Below are positions 1 to 10,775 of a DNA stretch of 64,000 bases, piece by piece. Below the pieces are notes generated by a model. It saw nothing but the letters and a program-made list of their open reading frames with translations, had not been told where the DNA came from and ran no database searches. The translations under genes were made by a program, and so were the position numbers. This stretch comes from Eustoma russellianum. Its lineage: Eukaryota; Streptophyta; Magnoliopsida; Gentianales; Gentianaceae. The stretch spans positions 13,130,758 to 13,194,757 of the forward strand of contig AP025074.1 of assembly GCA_036186865.1 (NCBI GenBank). Direction: 5' to 3'. Each line of letters starts with the position of its first letter. Within the stretch, counting starts at the first letter, position 1.

Positions 1-1
1 A

Positions 2-412
2 AGTGATCGTGATCGTAGTCGCGGTCGTGGTCGTGGTAGAGGTCGTGGTCGTGGTAGACATTCTGCACCATACCACCTGAAGTGGAAAAATAAGAAAAAG
101 CCAGATGAAAATACAAAAGAAAATACACAAGCTAAAAACCACGATGAGGATTGTTATCGTTGTGGTGCAAAAGGGCATTGGTCACGTACTTGCCGTACCC
201 CAAGACATCTGGTTGACCTTTCTCAAGCATCCAAGAAGGATAAAGGCAATGGAAAGCAAGTTAATTTCACTGACTACGATACTGCAGACAATAATATGAA
301 TTCTGATAACTTCAATGATTTGGATATTGAGGATTACCTTATGGGAACCAACATGGATGGTGAAGGGATCCAGTTTGTCGATGATTTTGCAAAACAGAAG
401 AATCAAGAATGA
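2..412 (+). pseudogene. Copia gag C-terminal fragment with CCHC zinc knuckle
   Basis: The frame is open from the window edge to a TGA at 410-412. It starts with an Arg/Gly-rich stretch (alternating RG repeats, typical of nucleocapsid RNA-binding tails). A CX2CX4HX4C knuckle reading CYRCGAKGHWSRTC follows, then the T-P-x-HLV motif usual downstream of this knuckle in plant Copia gag. The last 60 residues are acidic. In the family, the knuckle binds element RNA during particle assembly. The protein N-terminus lies outside the window. Downstream pol is wrecked, so this is not a functional gene. Confidence 0.8.
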
Positions 413-739
413 TTGTATAGATAAATTCCGTTTTTTTAGAATGATTATGAATAAGTTTTGTTTTTTTAGAATGCAACTAGGTTTGAATTTACCCTATTGT
501 TATTCTGAATAAATTAGTTTGCATGATTATTATTATTTTCTTTAAATGATTCCAATAAATTAGAGCGATTTTTTTTACTTTTCCTTTTCTGATACTTGAA
601 ATCAAACAATAAGAATCATATATGTTCTATTAGAACTTTACCAAAGATGAATGATTTGAATATATGTCCAGTTGACAGTTGAATGACACACACAGAGGGC
701 TCCAGAAGAGTTCTAATTGGCAAAAGCAAATGTTAGTAC

Positions 740-1846
740 CAATTCGAGTACTACGACATCGATTGAGGGCTCCAGAAGAGCAACCATTTTATCAACGGGT
801 GATACACATATACTGGTTAATATGGCATCATTTCCCACCAAGTCGAAAGAAAACTATTGAATTTAAAAGATATACACCTTAATGGCGTTCATATTGAACC
901 ATGAATGAGGGGAATATGAAATTTTTATGAACAATGATTCAAGCCAGAAGCTTGTTAAAGAAAAACTCCCAATTTTCTCTATGGATTGTATTATGCGACT
1001 ATACATCTAGTCGAATGTGATATTGTGATGAACCAGAAGTTCGATAATAAATGTTATTTATGACATAATCGACTTGGTCACCCATATAGAATAATGATAC
1101 GTATAATTGTACAACACTCACATATGTACTCCTTAAAGAACCAGAAGATTCTAGAAACTATTTCATGAACGAAAAGATTACATTATCTCGTGATTTTGTG
1201 TGTGTTGCTTGTTCATGTGAGTTTGATTTCGAAAAGACTAGTAGCTTTTGCCAAGCTTCTTGCTCAGATTATATAATTATCCGATTAAATTTATTAAGTA
1301 TTGATAATACATGTGAATTTATATCCCAAGCTTTCAATGATTATTGTATGTCTTGAGATTGGCGTTGAGCATTCAGTTGCAAGTGTGCACACTTAAAATA
1401 GCCCAGCAATGTCATTTATTAAACGTTTACAACTGATTGCTAGACGTTTGATTTTAAGGACCAATTTACCCACATGAGCTTGGGGACATGCAACTATACA
1501 TGCATCAGAATTGATTTGGTGAGTTAGTTTTCCCGCCGTTAGGGGGAGAGAAAGTGCCGGTTACTGAAGAACGGCGTGAAATTACATGGAACGTTCCTTC
1601 ACTATCTCACCTTAACACACAAACAAATCAATGAGAGCAAGAAGTAAAATGATAACAAAATCCCACGTTTTGGCGATGAACACGCCGATTCGACTTGATG
1701 TCTCTGAAGGACATGATAATGGTATACCAAAAACAAGTCTAAAACGTGGACGTCCAGTTGGTGTGAAAGATAAAAGCCCTCGAAAGAGAGTGCCAAAATT
1801 AAATACTATTAGCGTAATTTTCTCCCTAGCAGTGAACTTATCTTGA
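740..1846 (+). pseudogene. Copia protease / GAG-pre-integrase / integrase remnant
   Basis: Frame-hopping translation recovers a protease-flank piece (LNGVHIEP near 880) and a GAG-pre-integrase piece around 1060-1150 with the HNRLGHP zinc-binding signature. It also recovers an integrase piece near 1300-1350 (EFISQAFNDYC). An integrase C-terminal piece follows at about 1420-1490 (LIARRLILRTNLPT, then AWGHA). The ORF at 1631-1846 matches the lysine/arginine-rich linker between integrase and reverse transcriptase (LKRGRPVGVKDKSPRKR). The first catalytic Asp region of the integrase is missing. Stops interrupt each block. Confidence 0.6.
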
Positions 1847-3060
1847 GACTACATCAAGTAGATATGAAAAAAATACTTTTTTAAATGGAGAATTACAAAA
1901 AAGATGTGTATATGCATGTTCTTCCTGGTTACAAAAATAAAATTAACAATAACATGGTATGTAAACTAATAAATCCCTCTATGGTCTCAAGCAGCCTCCA
2001 GGACTTGGTTTCAGAAACTTACCAAGAAAGTTAACGAGCAGGGCTTTTGTACAATGCCATAGTGATCATACATTATTCATACACACTTTTTAAACTGGAC
2101 AACTAATCATCCTAATTGTCTATGTATATGATATAATAATCACATGAAAAAATGTGCCGGAATTCAAGACACCAAAAGAGAACTATTACAACAATTTGAA
2201 GTCAAAGATCTTGGAGAACTCAGGTACTTCCTTGGAATGGGAGTAGCAACAAAAAAGAAGGAATGGGCCTATCACAAAGAAAGTATATACTTGATTTACT
2301 TAAAGAAACTGGTTTTCTAGGGTGCAAACCAGTCCCAACACCAGTAGAACCAGGGTATAAACCCAATGAGGTACTACTCCAGTTGACAAAGTTAGATACC
2401 AAAAGCTGGTAGGAAAGTTAATGTAATTGTCTCACACCATGCCAGATATATGCTATGCTACAAGTTTTATTAATCACTTTATGCGCGATTCTACTAATTA
2501 GCATCTTAAAGCAGCCATGAGAATCCTCAGGTATTTGAAAAACACACCAGGACAAGCCTTACCCTCTAGAAAGACACAAGACAAAAGCATAACAATATAA
2601 TAGACGCAAATTGGATGGTTCAAAGATAGTGAGGAGGTTTACTACAGGTTCAATCAATCAATCAATCATATCCAGTATATCCCAATGACAGAGGTTTACT
2701 ACAGGTTACTGTATTTCGCCACTTGGTAACCTGGAGAAGCAAAAAAGCAAGGAGCACTATCCAGGAGCAGGGCAGAGGTAATATTGAGGGCCTTGACATT
2801 GTGAATATGTGAAGATTTATAACTCAAGACAGTCTTAACAGATCTCAAACAGAAGAATGTTAATGCTATCCAAGTCGTCTCTCACAATGCCTCAACAATC
2901 AATATGGCAGAAAATTCAGTTCAACATGACTAATCTAAACACGTGGACATTGATAGACATTTTATCAGAGAGAAACTTGAAGACAAACTTATCAGCCAGC
3001 AACATAATCCCTTAAAGACCAGTTGGTTGACCTGCTGACCAAGCCAGTCTCAGTCAGAAC
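1846..3060 (+). pseudogene. Copia reverse transcriptase / RNase H remnant
   Basis: Blocks recovered across frames are: VDMKNTFLNGEL (RT motif), an LPGY block, SDHTLFI, IVYVYDIIIT and DLGELRYFLGM. In the last-but-one, the catalytic YVDD reads YVYD. Then come RKYILDLLKETGFLGCKP, PDICYATSFINHFM and AMRILRYLKNTPGQ. The RNase H end is reduced to fragments, ending near 3060 with a version of the ADIFTK motif (VDLLTKPVS). Many stops and indels are present. The block order is normal for Copia, and the N-terminal third of the RT is missing. Confidence 0.75.
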
Positions 3061-3120
3061 ATTTCAACACTTTTTGTCCATGCTTGGTTGTAATAATATT
3101 TACAACCAAGCTTGAGGGGG

Positions 3121-3323
3121 TGTAGAAATGTACATGAGTGAGTAAGAATATACGCTAGAGTAAATGTATTATATGTTACCATACTTAGATAGGAGATCAC
3201 ATTGTAGATTCAAATAGTTGCCTAAAATACAGAGATCTGATTGATCTGTCATCAGTCTATGGTTAGACTATGAATAGATATGCAAGTCAATCAATATAAG
3301 ATTGTCTCTTCTTTATCTTTACA
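3121..3323 (+). repeat. Putative short 3' LTR of the decayed Copia
   Basis: This begins with TGTAGAAATG directly after the purine tract CTTGAGGGGG that follows the pol remnant, as expected for a 3' LTR. The right border is a guess: a TTTACA at 3318-3323 would give a TG...CA unit of about 200 bp. No second copy is in the window, so the border cannot be confirmed. Confidence 0.45.
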
Positions 3324-3824
3324 GTTATTGCCCAATGTTTTCATTTCTTTTTTTGTCATTTCCTTCCCCACTCCCACCCCCTCTTACCAAGATGAGGGTG
3401 TTGGGTTGTGATGGCCAGTGAGGTGGAAAGGGGCGATACTGAGGTGGAGGAAAAATTAAGGATAGGGGGCTGAAAATGGCTATGAAGGCTATGGCGGTGA
3501 AGGAGGAAAGGATGGGGGTTTTCTTTGGTCAGGTGTGTGGACTTACTAGAGCTACAGAATGGGCCCAAAATGGAGGGAAAGAGGAAGGAAGAAGATGTGT
3601 TTGATTTTCTTGACTTCGAGTATGAAATAGTCAATTAATTTTAAAATATTCAAAAAGAAAAATCTATATGCTTATTATTACTGTGTAAAAATCGACCACG
3701 CTTAAAGTTGGCGTATTCTATTAGTTTCACTTTTTAAAAGCATGACCCGGGGGAGGGGGGTGTTTAAAGGTATCTGTTTAAAGGTATCTTTTCAAATGTG
3801 AGGATGATAAAGTTTAAAAACAGA
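3324..3824. other. Intergenic stretch, nothing recognised
   Basis: The minus-strand open frame across 3356-3634 is Ser/Pro/His-rich low-complexity peptide with no recognisable domain. A short direct repeat (GTATCTGTTTAAAG type) lies at about 3767-3790. No gene is supported here. Confidence 0.5.
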
Positions 3825-4421
3825 AAATGTACTTGCTCAAAGGATGATGAGAGAGGCAATGAAAGGAGATACTGCATGCAGTTAGGGACTGTCAATGGGT
3901 GTCTAACGTATGGAAAATACTAAATCCAAGGGCAAAATGGCACACTTTCTTCAATGAAATGAATGAACAGAGATGGATTGACTGGAATCTTAACGGAAGA
4001 AAGCAGGAGAAAGTACTGGATTGCGAATGGGCTTACCTGTTTAGAGAAGGAATCCAGATGGCTTGGTACTGGCGAAACCAAAAACTGTATGACAAGATGG
4101 TGCGTCTGCCCTCAACTGGCTTTCTACGGTGTCAAATCCTCCAACGAACAAACAGATTGGAGGAGGCTATCAACGGAAACTGGGGAAACGATGATGGAAG
4201 TGGGAATGCGGACGAAGCCAGAGGAAATTGAAGAGGCATCAAGGAGAGTAGCTGTGTCATCAATGCATGTGTTTAGTGGTAGGAGTTAATGGTAGGTGAA
4301 GATAGAGAAAGTTTTTCTCTCTGCTGGGTTTTTCTATTGAGGCTTTAAATATGCCACCCGTGTATTCTGGACGTTTCTTATGAATATTAATAAAAGATCC
4401 GCATTTTCGAAAAAAAAAAAA
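3825..4421 (+). mobile_element. 5'-truncated LINE with poly(A) tail
   Basis: The translation contains ILHAVRDCQWVSNVWKILNP, which matches the end of the zf-RVT domain of plant LINE ORF2 proteins. The tryptophan-rich linker to RNase H follows (WNLNG..., LFREGIQMAWYWRNQKLYD). The frame then shifts and no intact RNase H is seen. A 3' UTR ends with AATAAAAGATCC and a 12-A run at 4410-4421. The poly(A) tail and loss of everything 5' of zf-RVT are typical of target-primed reverse transcription products. A 7-base AAAGGAT occurs on both sides (3839, 4428) but is too short and offset to call a target duplication. Confidence 0.7.
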
Positions 4422-5570
4422 GGAGATAAAGGATAGCCAATGAGAAGCATAATAGAGTCAAGGGGATCAGGGTTCCTTAAATGGGGATTCCGTAGAGCAA
4501 TATTGAAGCGGTTAAATGGAGAAAGAGCACTAATGGTCTAGTGGGCTCCACCTGTGGATGGAAAGGGGAAAACATTTCATGTCAAGTTTTCTATGACAGG
4601 AGAAATTGCCAACTTGACTGAAAAAAAAGACTGCAAAATAAAAGGTAGGAGACGAAGTGGGAAGGCCAAGCACAAAAGGGACTAAAGCTTAATTTGCACG
4701 ATAGATTGATTTAGCTGGAAAAGATGGTAAAATTTTGGCAGCACCTTTAGCTGTTTAAATTCATCTCATTCGAGACAACCCATTTATTATCTTTATCTCA
4801 CACATGACCAATGTCAGGCATTCAAATTGATGTGCTTCAACGAAAAACCCATCATCTTCTCGGTTTCCCTATGACAATCTTCTCTTTGTTTGTTCATGTT
4901 CGTCCTGCTCCATTGATGGAGATCAGGAAGATCAAGATGATGGGGATGTTCGAAAGTTAAAATCTTTTCCAAGGAGTTGACATCGAATTTTGTTGATCAA
5001 GAGTTAGTTAGCTTTGTTATTGTTGAATCCAAAAAGATTTGAATTCTTCCATCATAGAGAAGGGTCCAAACATGGGGACCATATAAGCGGAAGAAGAGTG
5101 AAATCAAGACATCTTGAGCATGAGAAAGGTAAATGAGATTGATCTCTTAAAGACTATTCGAGTCTTGCATGGCTTCTTGTTACAGAAGCAAGAAGCAGAT
5201 TCAACAATTATTAATATGGAATAAAGTCGGCAATTATTGCTGGGAATAATAATCAATTATTTTCTTTTCTAGCTGATAGAAGTTTCCTTTTTGATAGATA
5301 TCATTTTTTTTATATTTCATGCATAATCTTTGGTTGATTTTCTTGTTGCTTAAGTCTTTCTATGGCACTTCCAGTTGATAGCCTATTTAAAGACAGTTAA
5401 TAGCCTATTTAATGGCAGAATGAGGAATAAAAATATTAAAGCTTGAATAGTCAAAAAATCACCTTTCTAGAAAGCAAGAGGGACAAGGGCTAGGGCCTGC
5501 AAAGGCGTGTTCTAGAGGACTACCACCCTAGGCTTGAGCAAGGCTCAGCTGAAGGTGAGTAGGTGAAACA
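4422..5570. other. Non-coding; possible decayed 5' LTR/leader of the next element
   Basis: No coding region is recognised. At about 5375-5440 a direct repeat (TAGCCTATTTAA...) with a TATTTAAA box is followed by GAATGAGGAATAAAAAT. This resembles the TATA and polyadenylation part of a Gypsy LTR. It lies just before the gag remnant at 5571, so it may be that element's 5' LTR. Borders are not visible. Confidence 0.3.
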
Positions 5571-6170
5571 ATGGCATCCAATCCCATGACTAGATCCTCA
5601 ATCAAGACAAGTAACAATTCGGTGTCAGATACAACCGTCATGGGTGATGCAGAAGATCTGAAGAGTGGATTGAAGGCCTTTATAGAGGCCTTCAATCTGC
5701 GACAATATGCCTTAGAAGCAAAGATGGGTGAAGTTCTGGCCCGATTGACTGAGGTAACCTGTGACCTTTCTTGGGGAACTGTCCCCAACAGGTTTGAAGA
5801 ACATAGGCGATGTAGCAACCACTGGCAAGGGAATTGCAAGAATAGAGGAGCAATCTCGCTCCAAGGGGTCGCAGCTTGGGCTGGCTAGTGATTGAATTCT
5901 CAAGGGACTTGCAGAGGGTTGCACGCTGCTAGACGTGTTAGTCGATCTCAAGCATGTAGGATCTGTGGAGGAATATCAACAATAATTTCAATCTCTTATG
6001 GCGCAAGCCTCGGATTAACACGCAACCGGTTTGTCAATTTGTTTACAAAGGGGTTGACAAAGAGCTTCCGTGTAGAGGTTGAGTTCGAATATTCAGGTAA
6101 TTTGGTCATTGCCCAAGAATTTGAGCGTAAGCAATGTCGTATTGGGGCTGTCCAGTTGGTCAATTAGGCG
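5571..6170 (+). pseudogene. Ty3/Gypsy gag remnant
   Basis: An ATG at 5571 opens a 105-codon frame with acidic and helix-prone sequence (IEAFNLRQYALEAKMGEVL). Further blocks in shifted frames match retrotransposon gag: SVEEYQQ-FQSLMAQAS near 5965, and RVEVEFEYSGNLVIAQEFER near 6070-6125. At least two frameshifts break it. No protease or pol follows: the sequence runs directly into an LTR end at 6206 that is in the opposite orientation and belongs to another element. Confidence 0.5.
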
Positions 6171-6205
6171 GCTAAACTGAGGCTGCCTTCCCAGGCTATC
6201 ATAAC

Positions 6206-7412
6206 TGTACCGCCCCGTCCCGAACCCTAGGGTCACAACCTGTACGCCCGCCGTATTCCACTAAGGGATATACAAGGCGTCTGTACGAATTCCTGCACTT
6301 ATCAAAACGACATAGTATATGATTGCGGAAGCGAAATAAATCAATTCAAAACCCTAAATCGAAAGTAAAATCCCCAAAATCATATATAGTCAAAATGAAG
6401 TCATAATCCCTTAAACGATGTCGTAAAATAACTAAATAAGAAATCCCTAAGCTATGTCCTCAAATGAGATAATAAAAAAAATAAACTCCCTCAATTCTTG
6501 ATCCTCAATCTCCAAATAGTCTCTACGAGTCCCACTGAGCCCACTCTGAATCTTCTCCAACCCATATGTAATCGTACCCTGAATTGTCTGCAAGAAAACA
6601 AAATGAACGGTGTGAGCAACAAAAACGTCACTCAGTAGGTACCCTACCTGCATCGGCCTTGTGAGATCATACATGCTAGGACAGTAGTGAAATACATATA
6701 AGTACGTTAATACGAAAATAGACTGTCTATGTTTTCGCAAATACGTATAACGGTCATAACTTCTTAAAACAATCAAAACACATAATCATGCGAAATGAGT
6801 GTGAAATGCAATGCCACATACGTGATGCATGATAACCCTACATTCTCAGAAACATTCATCTAATCATGCAATGCATGACCCCAGGTCCTAAGAGAACGGA
6901 ACGGAACGGAACATATCAGATATGCGACTTACGTCTCGCATATCCTAACAGAACAGAAAGGAACGGAACAGAACATATCATATATGCAATGTCATGATGC
7001 ATGAATGCACAGAAATCATACACGGAATCTTTCCTTTACTTTCCCTTCTCTTTTTCTTTTCTTTTTCTTTTCTTTTCTTTTCCATTTTCTTTTCTTTTTC
7101 CTTCTCTATTTTCGTCAGCCTCAGTTTCTATATCAAATTTCCTTTCCCTTTTATGCTTTCGTCCCAAACCTCCCCCCTCAGATTCTCCCCTTCCCTTTCT
7201 TTATGAATTGTCGATTTCCTTCCTTTTAGTCTCAACTATATCGCCCCGACCCCCAACTCCCTCTTCCCTTGGCATCTCCCCAGCAAACCCCCCTCCCCTC
7301 CACTCGCCCCCAACACCTCACCCTCAGCCGCCCCTCTCACCAGTCCCCTCTCCCACCTCGCACTCCCTTCACCCGCACCCCTCCCCAGCCCCCCCAACGG
7401 CACCCCCCAGAC
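6206..7412 (-). mobile_element. LTR E: truncated Gypsy-type LTR (3' part)
   Basis: It starts (plus strand) with TGTACCGCCCCGTCCCGAACC, the same terminus as LTRs C and D. This is the 3' end of an LTR in minus orientation. A shared block CCGCCGTATTCCACTAAGGG...ACAAGGCGTC follows at 6249-6276, also seen in LTR D (7458-7488) and, reverse complemented, in LTR B. The fragment is cut at 7412 by the start of LTR D. It contains GGAAC pentamer runs, one perfect hairpin (6919-6944) and a long polypyrimidine tract (7020-7412). The open frames in that tract are low-complexity artefacts. Confidence 0.6.
6919..6944 (-). other. Hairpin in LTR E (9-bp perfect stem)
   Basis: GATATGCGA (6919-6927) and TCGCATATC (6936-6944) are perfect reverse complements around an 8-base loop. 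The hairpin lies about 0.71 kb from the LTR 3' terminus. GGAAC repeats flank it on both sides (about 6895-6912 and 6958-6974). An ATGCATCACG box (minus strand) sits at 6821-6830. Confidence 0.6.
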
Positions 7413-8114
7413 TGTAGCGCCCCGCTCCCGAACCCTAAAATCGGGAATGGTGCATCCGCCGTATCTCACTAAGGAGAATACAAGGCGTCGAATCAACTTC
7501 CTACATGTCCGAAAATATGTAGAAATTTTTCTCGCGGAAACGAATTACCATAACATTAAATTACTTGAATAAAAGAAAATCCTCAATAGAATAATAAATA
7601 AAACATGACAATAACGTCAACGTACTAACATCTAGAGTTTATCGAACCATGCAAGGTGATGTCTGATGGAAACCCCAATGAACTAGTAACGGACAGTCGC
7701 AAAGTCTCCTCGTATCCTAGGTGCGACCGTCAGTCTGCCCGTACTACCGTGTCAGCCCCGTCCTCAGCAAAGATATAATGGTACTCTTCCTCGTGCTCAC
7801 CTGGTGGGGGGGAGTAGGGGTGAGTGACGGGAAATCACCCAGTAGGCACCTGCCTCCAACTCGTACAAGACTAGCATACTAAAATGATATAACACATAAC
7901 ACATAAAACATGATATCACATAAGCATATGAAAGACTGCGGAAAGTAATTCACTCCAGATAAAGAATGCGCAACATCATGATGCATGTCCTACTATGCAT
8001 GTCACACGCAACAAAGGCATGTCACACAGAATGCCGATATCTCCACCGTGCAATGCATGAACCCGGGTCCTACTGAGTGGCTGCAGGTCGTACACCCCAC
8101 AGTCACCATACTGA

Positions 8115-8204
8115 GTGTGCGTGGCCGCGCCACCGCACACCATCCTGAGTGTCGTGGCCCCGCCACCGTACACCATCCTGAGCGCCCGTGACCCGTACGT
8201 CACG
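8115..8204 (-). other. GC-rich hairpin array in LTR D
   Basis: Three consecutive hairpins are present. At 8115-8140, GTGTGC-GTGGC pairs with GCCAC-GCACAC (11 bp, one bulged C, 3-base loop). At 8149-8173, GTGT/ACAC plus GTGGC/GCCAC are separated by a small internal loop. At 8187-8204, CGTGAC pairs with GTCACG. The first two are followed by the spacer CATCCTGA, so this is a tandem unit of about 34 bp. The structure reads equally on both strands. Confidence 0.65.
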
Positions 8205-8214
8205 ACCCGCCATC

Positions 8215-8233
8215 ATGCAATGCACGTGCCATG
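8215..8233 (-). promoter_or_regulatory. CACGTG-containing box next to the hairpin array
   Basis: On the minus strand this 19-mer reads CATGGCACGTGCATTGCAT. The identical 19-mer occurs in LTR A at 61238-61256, also on the 5' side of its hairpin array. It includes a CACGTG core (a G-box in plant promoters). Function is inferred only from conservation. Confidence 0.45.
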
Positions 8234-9019
8234 AATGCAAAAACACAAACGCCTGAGGCCCCTGACCCATCCTCACCATCCTCCGGCACTCAATTCTAGG
8301 TTTACTTATTATCGAGTATTGATTCAGCGTTGTTCGGAGTCAACTCCATTTTCCCACTTTTCGTATACATTCATCGGTCTTTTTCCATATTTCTCCTTAT
8401 TTTTTCCTATTTATTTCTATTTATTTCCTAATTATCTAAATTAGATAAATTATCACAATTACCGAATTTTAATGAAAATAATCTAGTTTCATCAATTTAT
8501 AATTTCTGGAATTTCTATATAATATTCCGATTTTAATTACATTTTTCCTATAATTATTACTAATTAAATAACAATTATAGAATTTCCAGAAATTCAGAAT
8601 TATATTATTTTTTTATTATATATATATATTTTTTTCTGTTTAATTGGGCCAGCCAACTGGGGCCCGGTCCGTTGGCCATTCGGCCCGGCCCGCGGTCGGC
8701 TCAGTAGATTATTTTATTTTATTGTATTTTATATATATTAAGTAAATGAGTCAGACCTACGCACAATCGGCCCGCTACATAGAAATTTGATGAAAATCAT
8801 TTAATTTCAGTATTTTATAATTTCTAGAATTTATTTATGATTTTCTGATATTTACTTATATTTTTACTATATTTAATACTATTTTTTTATCAATTAAATA
8901 ACATTAATAAAATAAATCCTAGAAATTCTTTTGATATCAAAGCCATCCCTAACTTCAAATCTGCACGCATCGCATAGACCGCAGCATTCCACAGTCTCAA
9001 AACGCATGCGCAAAGTTTA

Positions 9020-9226
9020 TACTATTTTGATTATTAAATTTTTCCCTAAAATAAAAACCAAGGCAGTCTTACTATTTTGATTATGAAATTTTTCCCTAAA
9101 ATCAAAAAACCAAGGCAGTTTTACTATTTTGATTATCAAATTTTTCCCTAAAATCAAAAAACCAAGGCAGTTCTACTATTTTGATTATCAAATTTTTCCC
9201 TAAAATCAAATCCAGTCCACGCAAAA
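9020..9226. repeat. Four-copy tandem repeat of about 52 bp
   Basis: Four successive copies start with TACTATTTTGATTAT and contain AAATTTTTCCCTAAAAT; the repeats are separated by CCAAGGCAGT. Copies begin near 9020, 9071, 9123 and 9175. They lie inside LTR D and have no counterpart in the other LTRs. Confidence 0.85.
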
Positions 9227-10054
9227 CAGTATACGCATTCCACAGTCATCAAACACAGTAATCAAACGCAGTCATCAAACACAGTAATCAATCGCAGTAA
9301 TCAAAACTCATGTTTTTCACAGATCAATCAACATAGTATATATTTCAACAATTAAAAACAATAAACACATAATATATCACCAAAGCATGCTGGAATGTGT
9401 ACCAATTGGAGGGGGAAAAGGGAACCTACCAATTTGCAGATGCTTTACGCTATTACTCGGAGTCTCTATGGTTTTGGCTTGCTTCCTTCTACCCTCTTTT
9501 TTTTTCCTCTTCTCTCTTTCCTCTCTCTTCTCCCTTCCCTCTTTTCTTCTTCCTGCTTCCTGGCCGCTTCTCCCCCTGCTATGCTTCATTCATCTTTTTT
9601 TTATTTGTTCCCTCCGTTGGAATGCAGCCCCCCCTTTTTAATTGCAAAAGTGGCGAGATTGAGGGGCTATTAACTGCCCCCCTCAAAATCACGTTCCCCT
9701 CTTTTTTTTGATTTGATTTTATTTTTTTTAATTACTATTTGTTTTATATTGTTATTATTATCCTTTTTTTCTTTTTCTTTTCCTTATCCTACTACCGCCC
9801 TCTCAATTTAATTAACCTATATATGTATTTTATTTTACTATTATTTATTATTTATTATTTTTTTCCTTCTTTATCTTTTATTGCCACCTTATTATTATAT
9901 AACAAATATACATATATTAACAGCTAATTACGAGATCGCCTAAACACAACTATATGTTACAATTAATTTAATTTGCAGTATTGCTACATCCAACGACTAC
10001 TTCAGTTTTAAAATCGATGCGTAACGGCTAGTTCGAAGATTTTCGGGTATAACA

Positions 10055-10067
10055 TCCTACCCACCTT
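10055..10067 (-). other. Polypurine tract of the minus-strand Gypsy element
   Basis: On the minus strand AAGGTGGGTAGGA directly precedes the LTR start TGTTATACCC. It overlaps the end of the pol frame. In the family, this tract primes plus-strand DNA synthesis. Confidence 0.6.
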
Positions 10068-10775
10068 ACAAGAAGTTTTGTCCTCGAAACTTGTAGTACC
10101 TTAATCGAGGAAGTATGGGTAGCCCCCCGCGTATCTGATCTTCTAGCTCCCGGGTCGCTTCGTTTCCCTTAGGATTTGCTCCATTGCACCTAAACATAGG
10201 GCATGATCTTTCCCTCCGCAGTTCTCGATCCTTGCGGTATATAATCTGCACATGAGTCTCTTCATATGATGCGTCGTGTCTGATCCTCAATGATGGTGCG
10301 TCCAGCACATGACTCGGGTCAGAAAGGTACCTTTTTAGCTGAGAAACATGGAATACATTGTGCACTTAGGCTAGCGTTGGAGGTAGCTTCAAACGGTAGC
10401 TTAGCGAACCACTCCTTTTGAGCACCTCGTAGGGCTAATATACTGAGACCTCAGTCTTTACTTCTATCTAGAGCAACTTGAGTCTTTCCTGGATCAATCT
10501 TTTTTTTCTTCTCCATGGTCTGCTCCATCACCTCCGTATCGGTGATATTGCACTCTCCAACTTCGTTTCCTTAGACTGGGAATCTGCATTTATGTCCGTA
10601 GAGTGTCTCAAATGGCGCCATGCCGATGGCGTATGATTGATGGTGTTGTAGGAGGACTCAATCAACTTGATCCTGCCATCCTAGTCCCCCTTGAAGTCAA
10701 TGGCACAAGCCCTCAACATGTCTTCCAACGTTTGTATCGTCTTCCCTGACTACTCCTTGGTCTAGAGACGAAATG
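10066..10775 (-). pseudogene. Gypsy pol C-terminus: integrase end with chromodomain-like tail
   Basis: The last 99 codons are open (10365 down to 10066). They contain VFHVSQLKRYLSDPSHVLD, the usual chromovirus integrase C-terminal block. YEETHVQIIYRKDRELRR, CNGANPKGNEATRELEDQI and a final FRGQNFL follow, corresponding to the chromodomain-like tail. Upstream, in broken frames, are IGMAPFETLYG (near 10630), a copy of the SERTIQTLEDMLRAC region (near 10700-10740), and the linker. All is on the minus strand, upstream of LTR D. The rest of pol is missing beyond 10775. In intact relatives this tail helps direct integration to heterochromatin. Confidence 0.75.

Larger units (their letters stand above)
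1..3323 (+). mobile_element. Decayed Ty1/Copia retrotransposon, 3' part
   Basis: Reading the plus strand gives, in order, a gag end with zinc knuckle, protease/GAG-pre-integrase remnants, integrase C-terminal remnants, reverse transcriptase and RNase H remnants. A purine tract (TTGAGGGGG) and an LTR-like start (TGTAGAAATG) at 3121 follow. Frames are broken by many stops and indels, so it is a dead copy. Most of the integrase catalytic core and the N-terminal half of the reverse transcriptase are missing. The gag-integrase half and the RT half look like different Copia sublineages, so this could be two fragments side by side. The 5' end lies outside the window. Confidence 0.75.
7413..10054 (-). 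mobile_element. LTR D: 3' LTR of a minus-strand Gypsy chromovirus-like element
   Basis: In minus orientation it runs from TGTTATACCCG (at 10054) to CGGGGCGCTACA (at 7413), 2,642 bp with TG...CA ends. It is preceded by a purine tract and the pol C-terminus at 10066-10775, so it is the 3' LTR. Its length and termini match the 2,628-bp LTR A. It carries a GC-rich hairpin array (8115-8204), a four-copy tandem repeat (9020-9226) and a 12-bp CAGTMATCAAAC repeat (about 9240-9310). A polypyrimidine tract lies at 9487-9560. The 5' LTR is not in the window. Five bases outside the left end read CAGAC. Confidence 0.8.

Noticed and set aside
3356..3634. 92-codon minus-strand Ser/His-rich frame
   Set aside because: No domain or codon structure is visible, and no promoter or splice context.
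3825..4434. AAAGGAT as target duplication of the truncated LINE
   Set aside because: It is only seven bases and is separated from the poly(A) tail by six bases, which is not convincing.
7001..7417. 138-codon Ser/Pro-rich open frame
   Set aside because: It is a translation of a polypyrimidine tract in LTR E. All three frames are open for the same reason.
9377..9711. Overlapping frames on both strands in LTR D
   Set aside because: They are low-complexity CT/GA-rich translation with no conserved motif.
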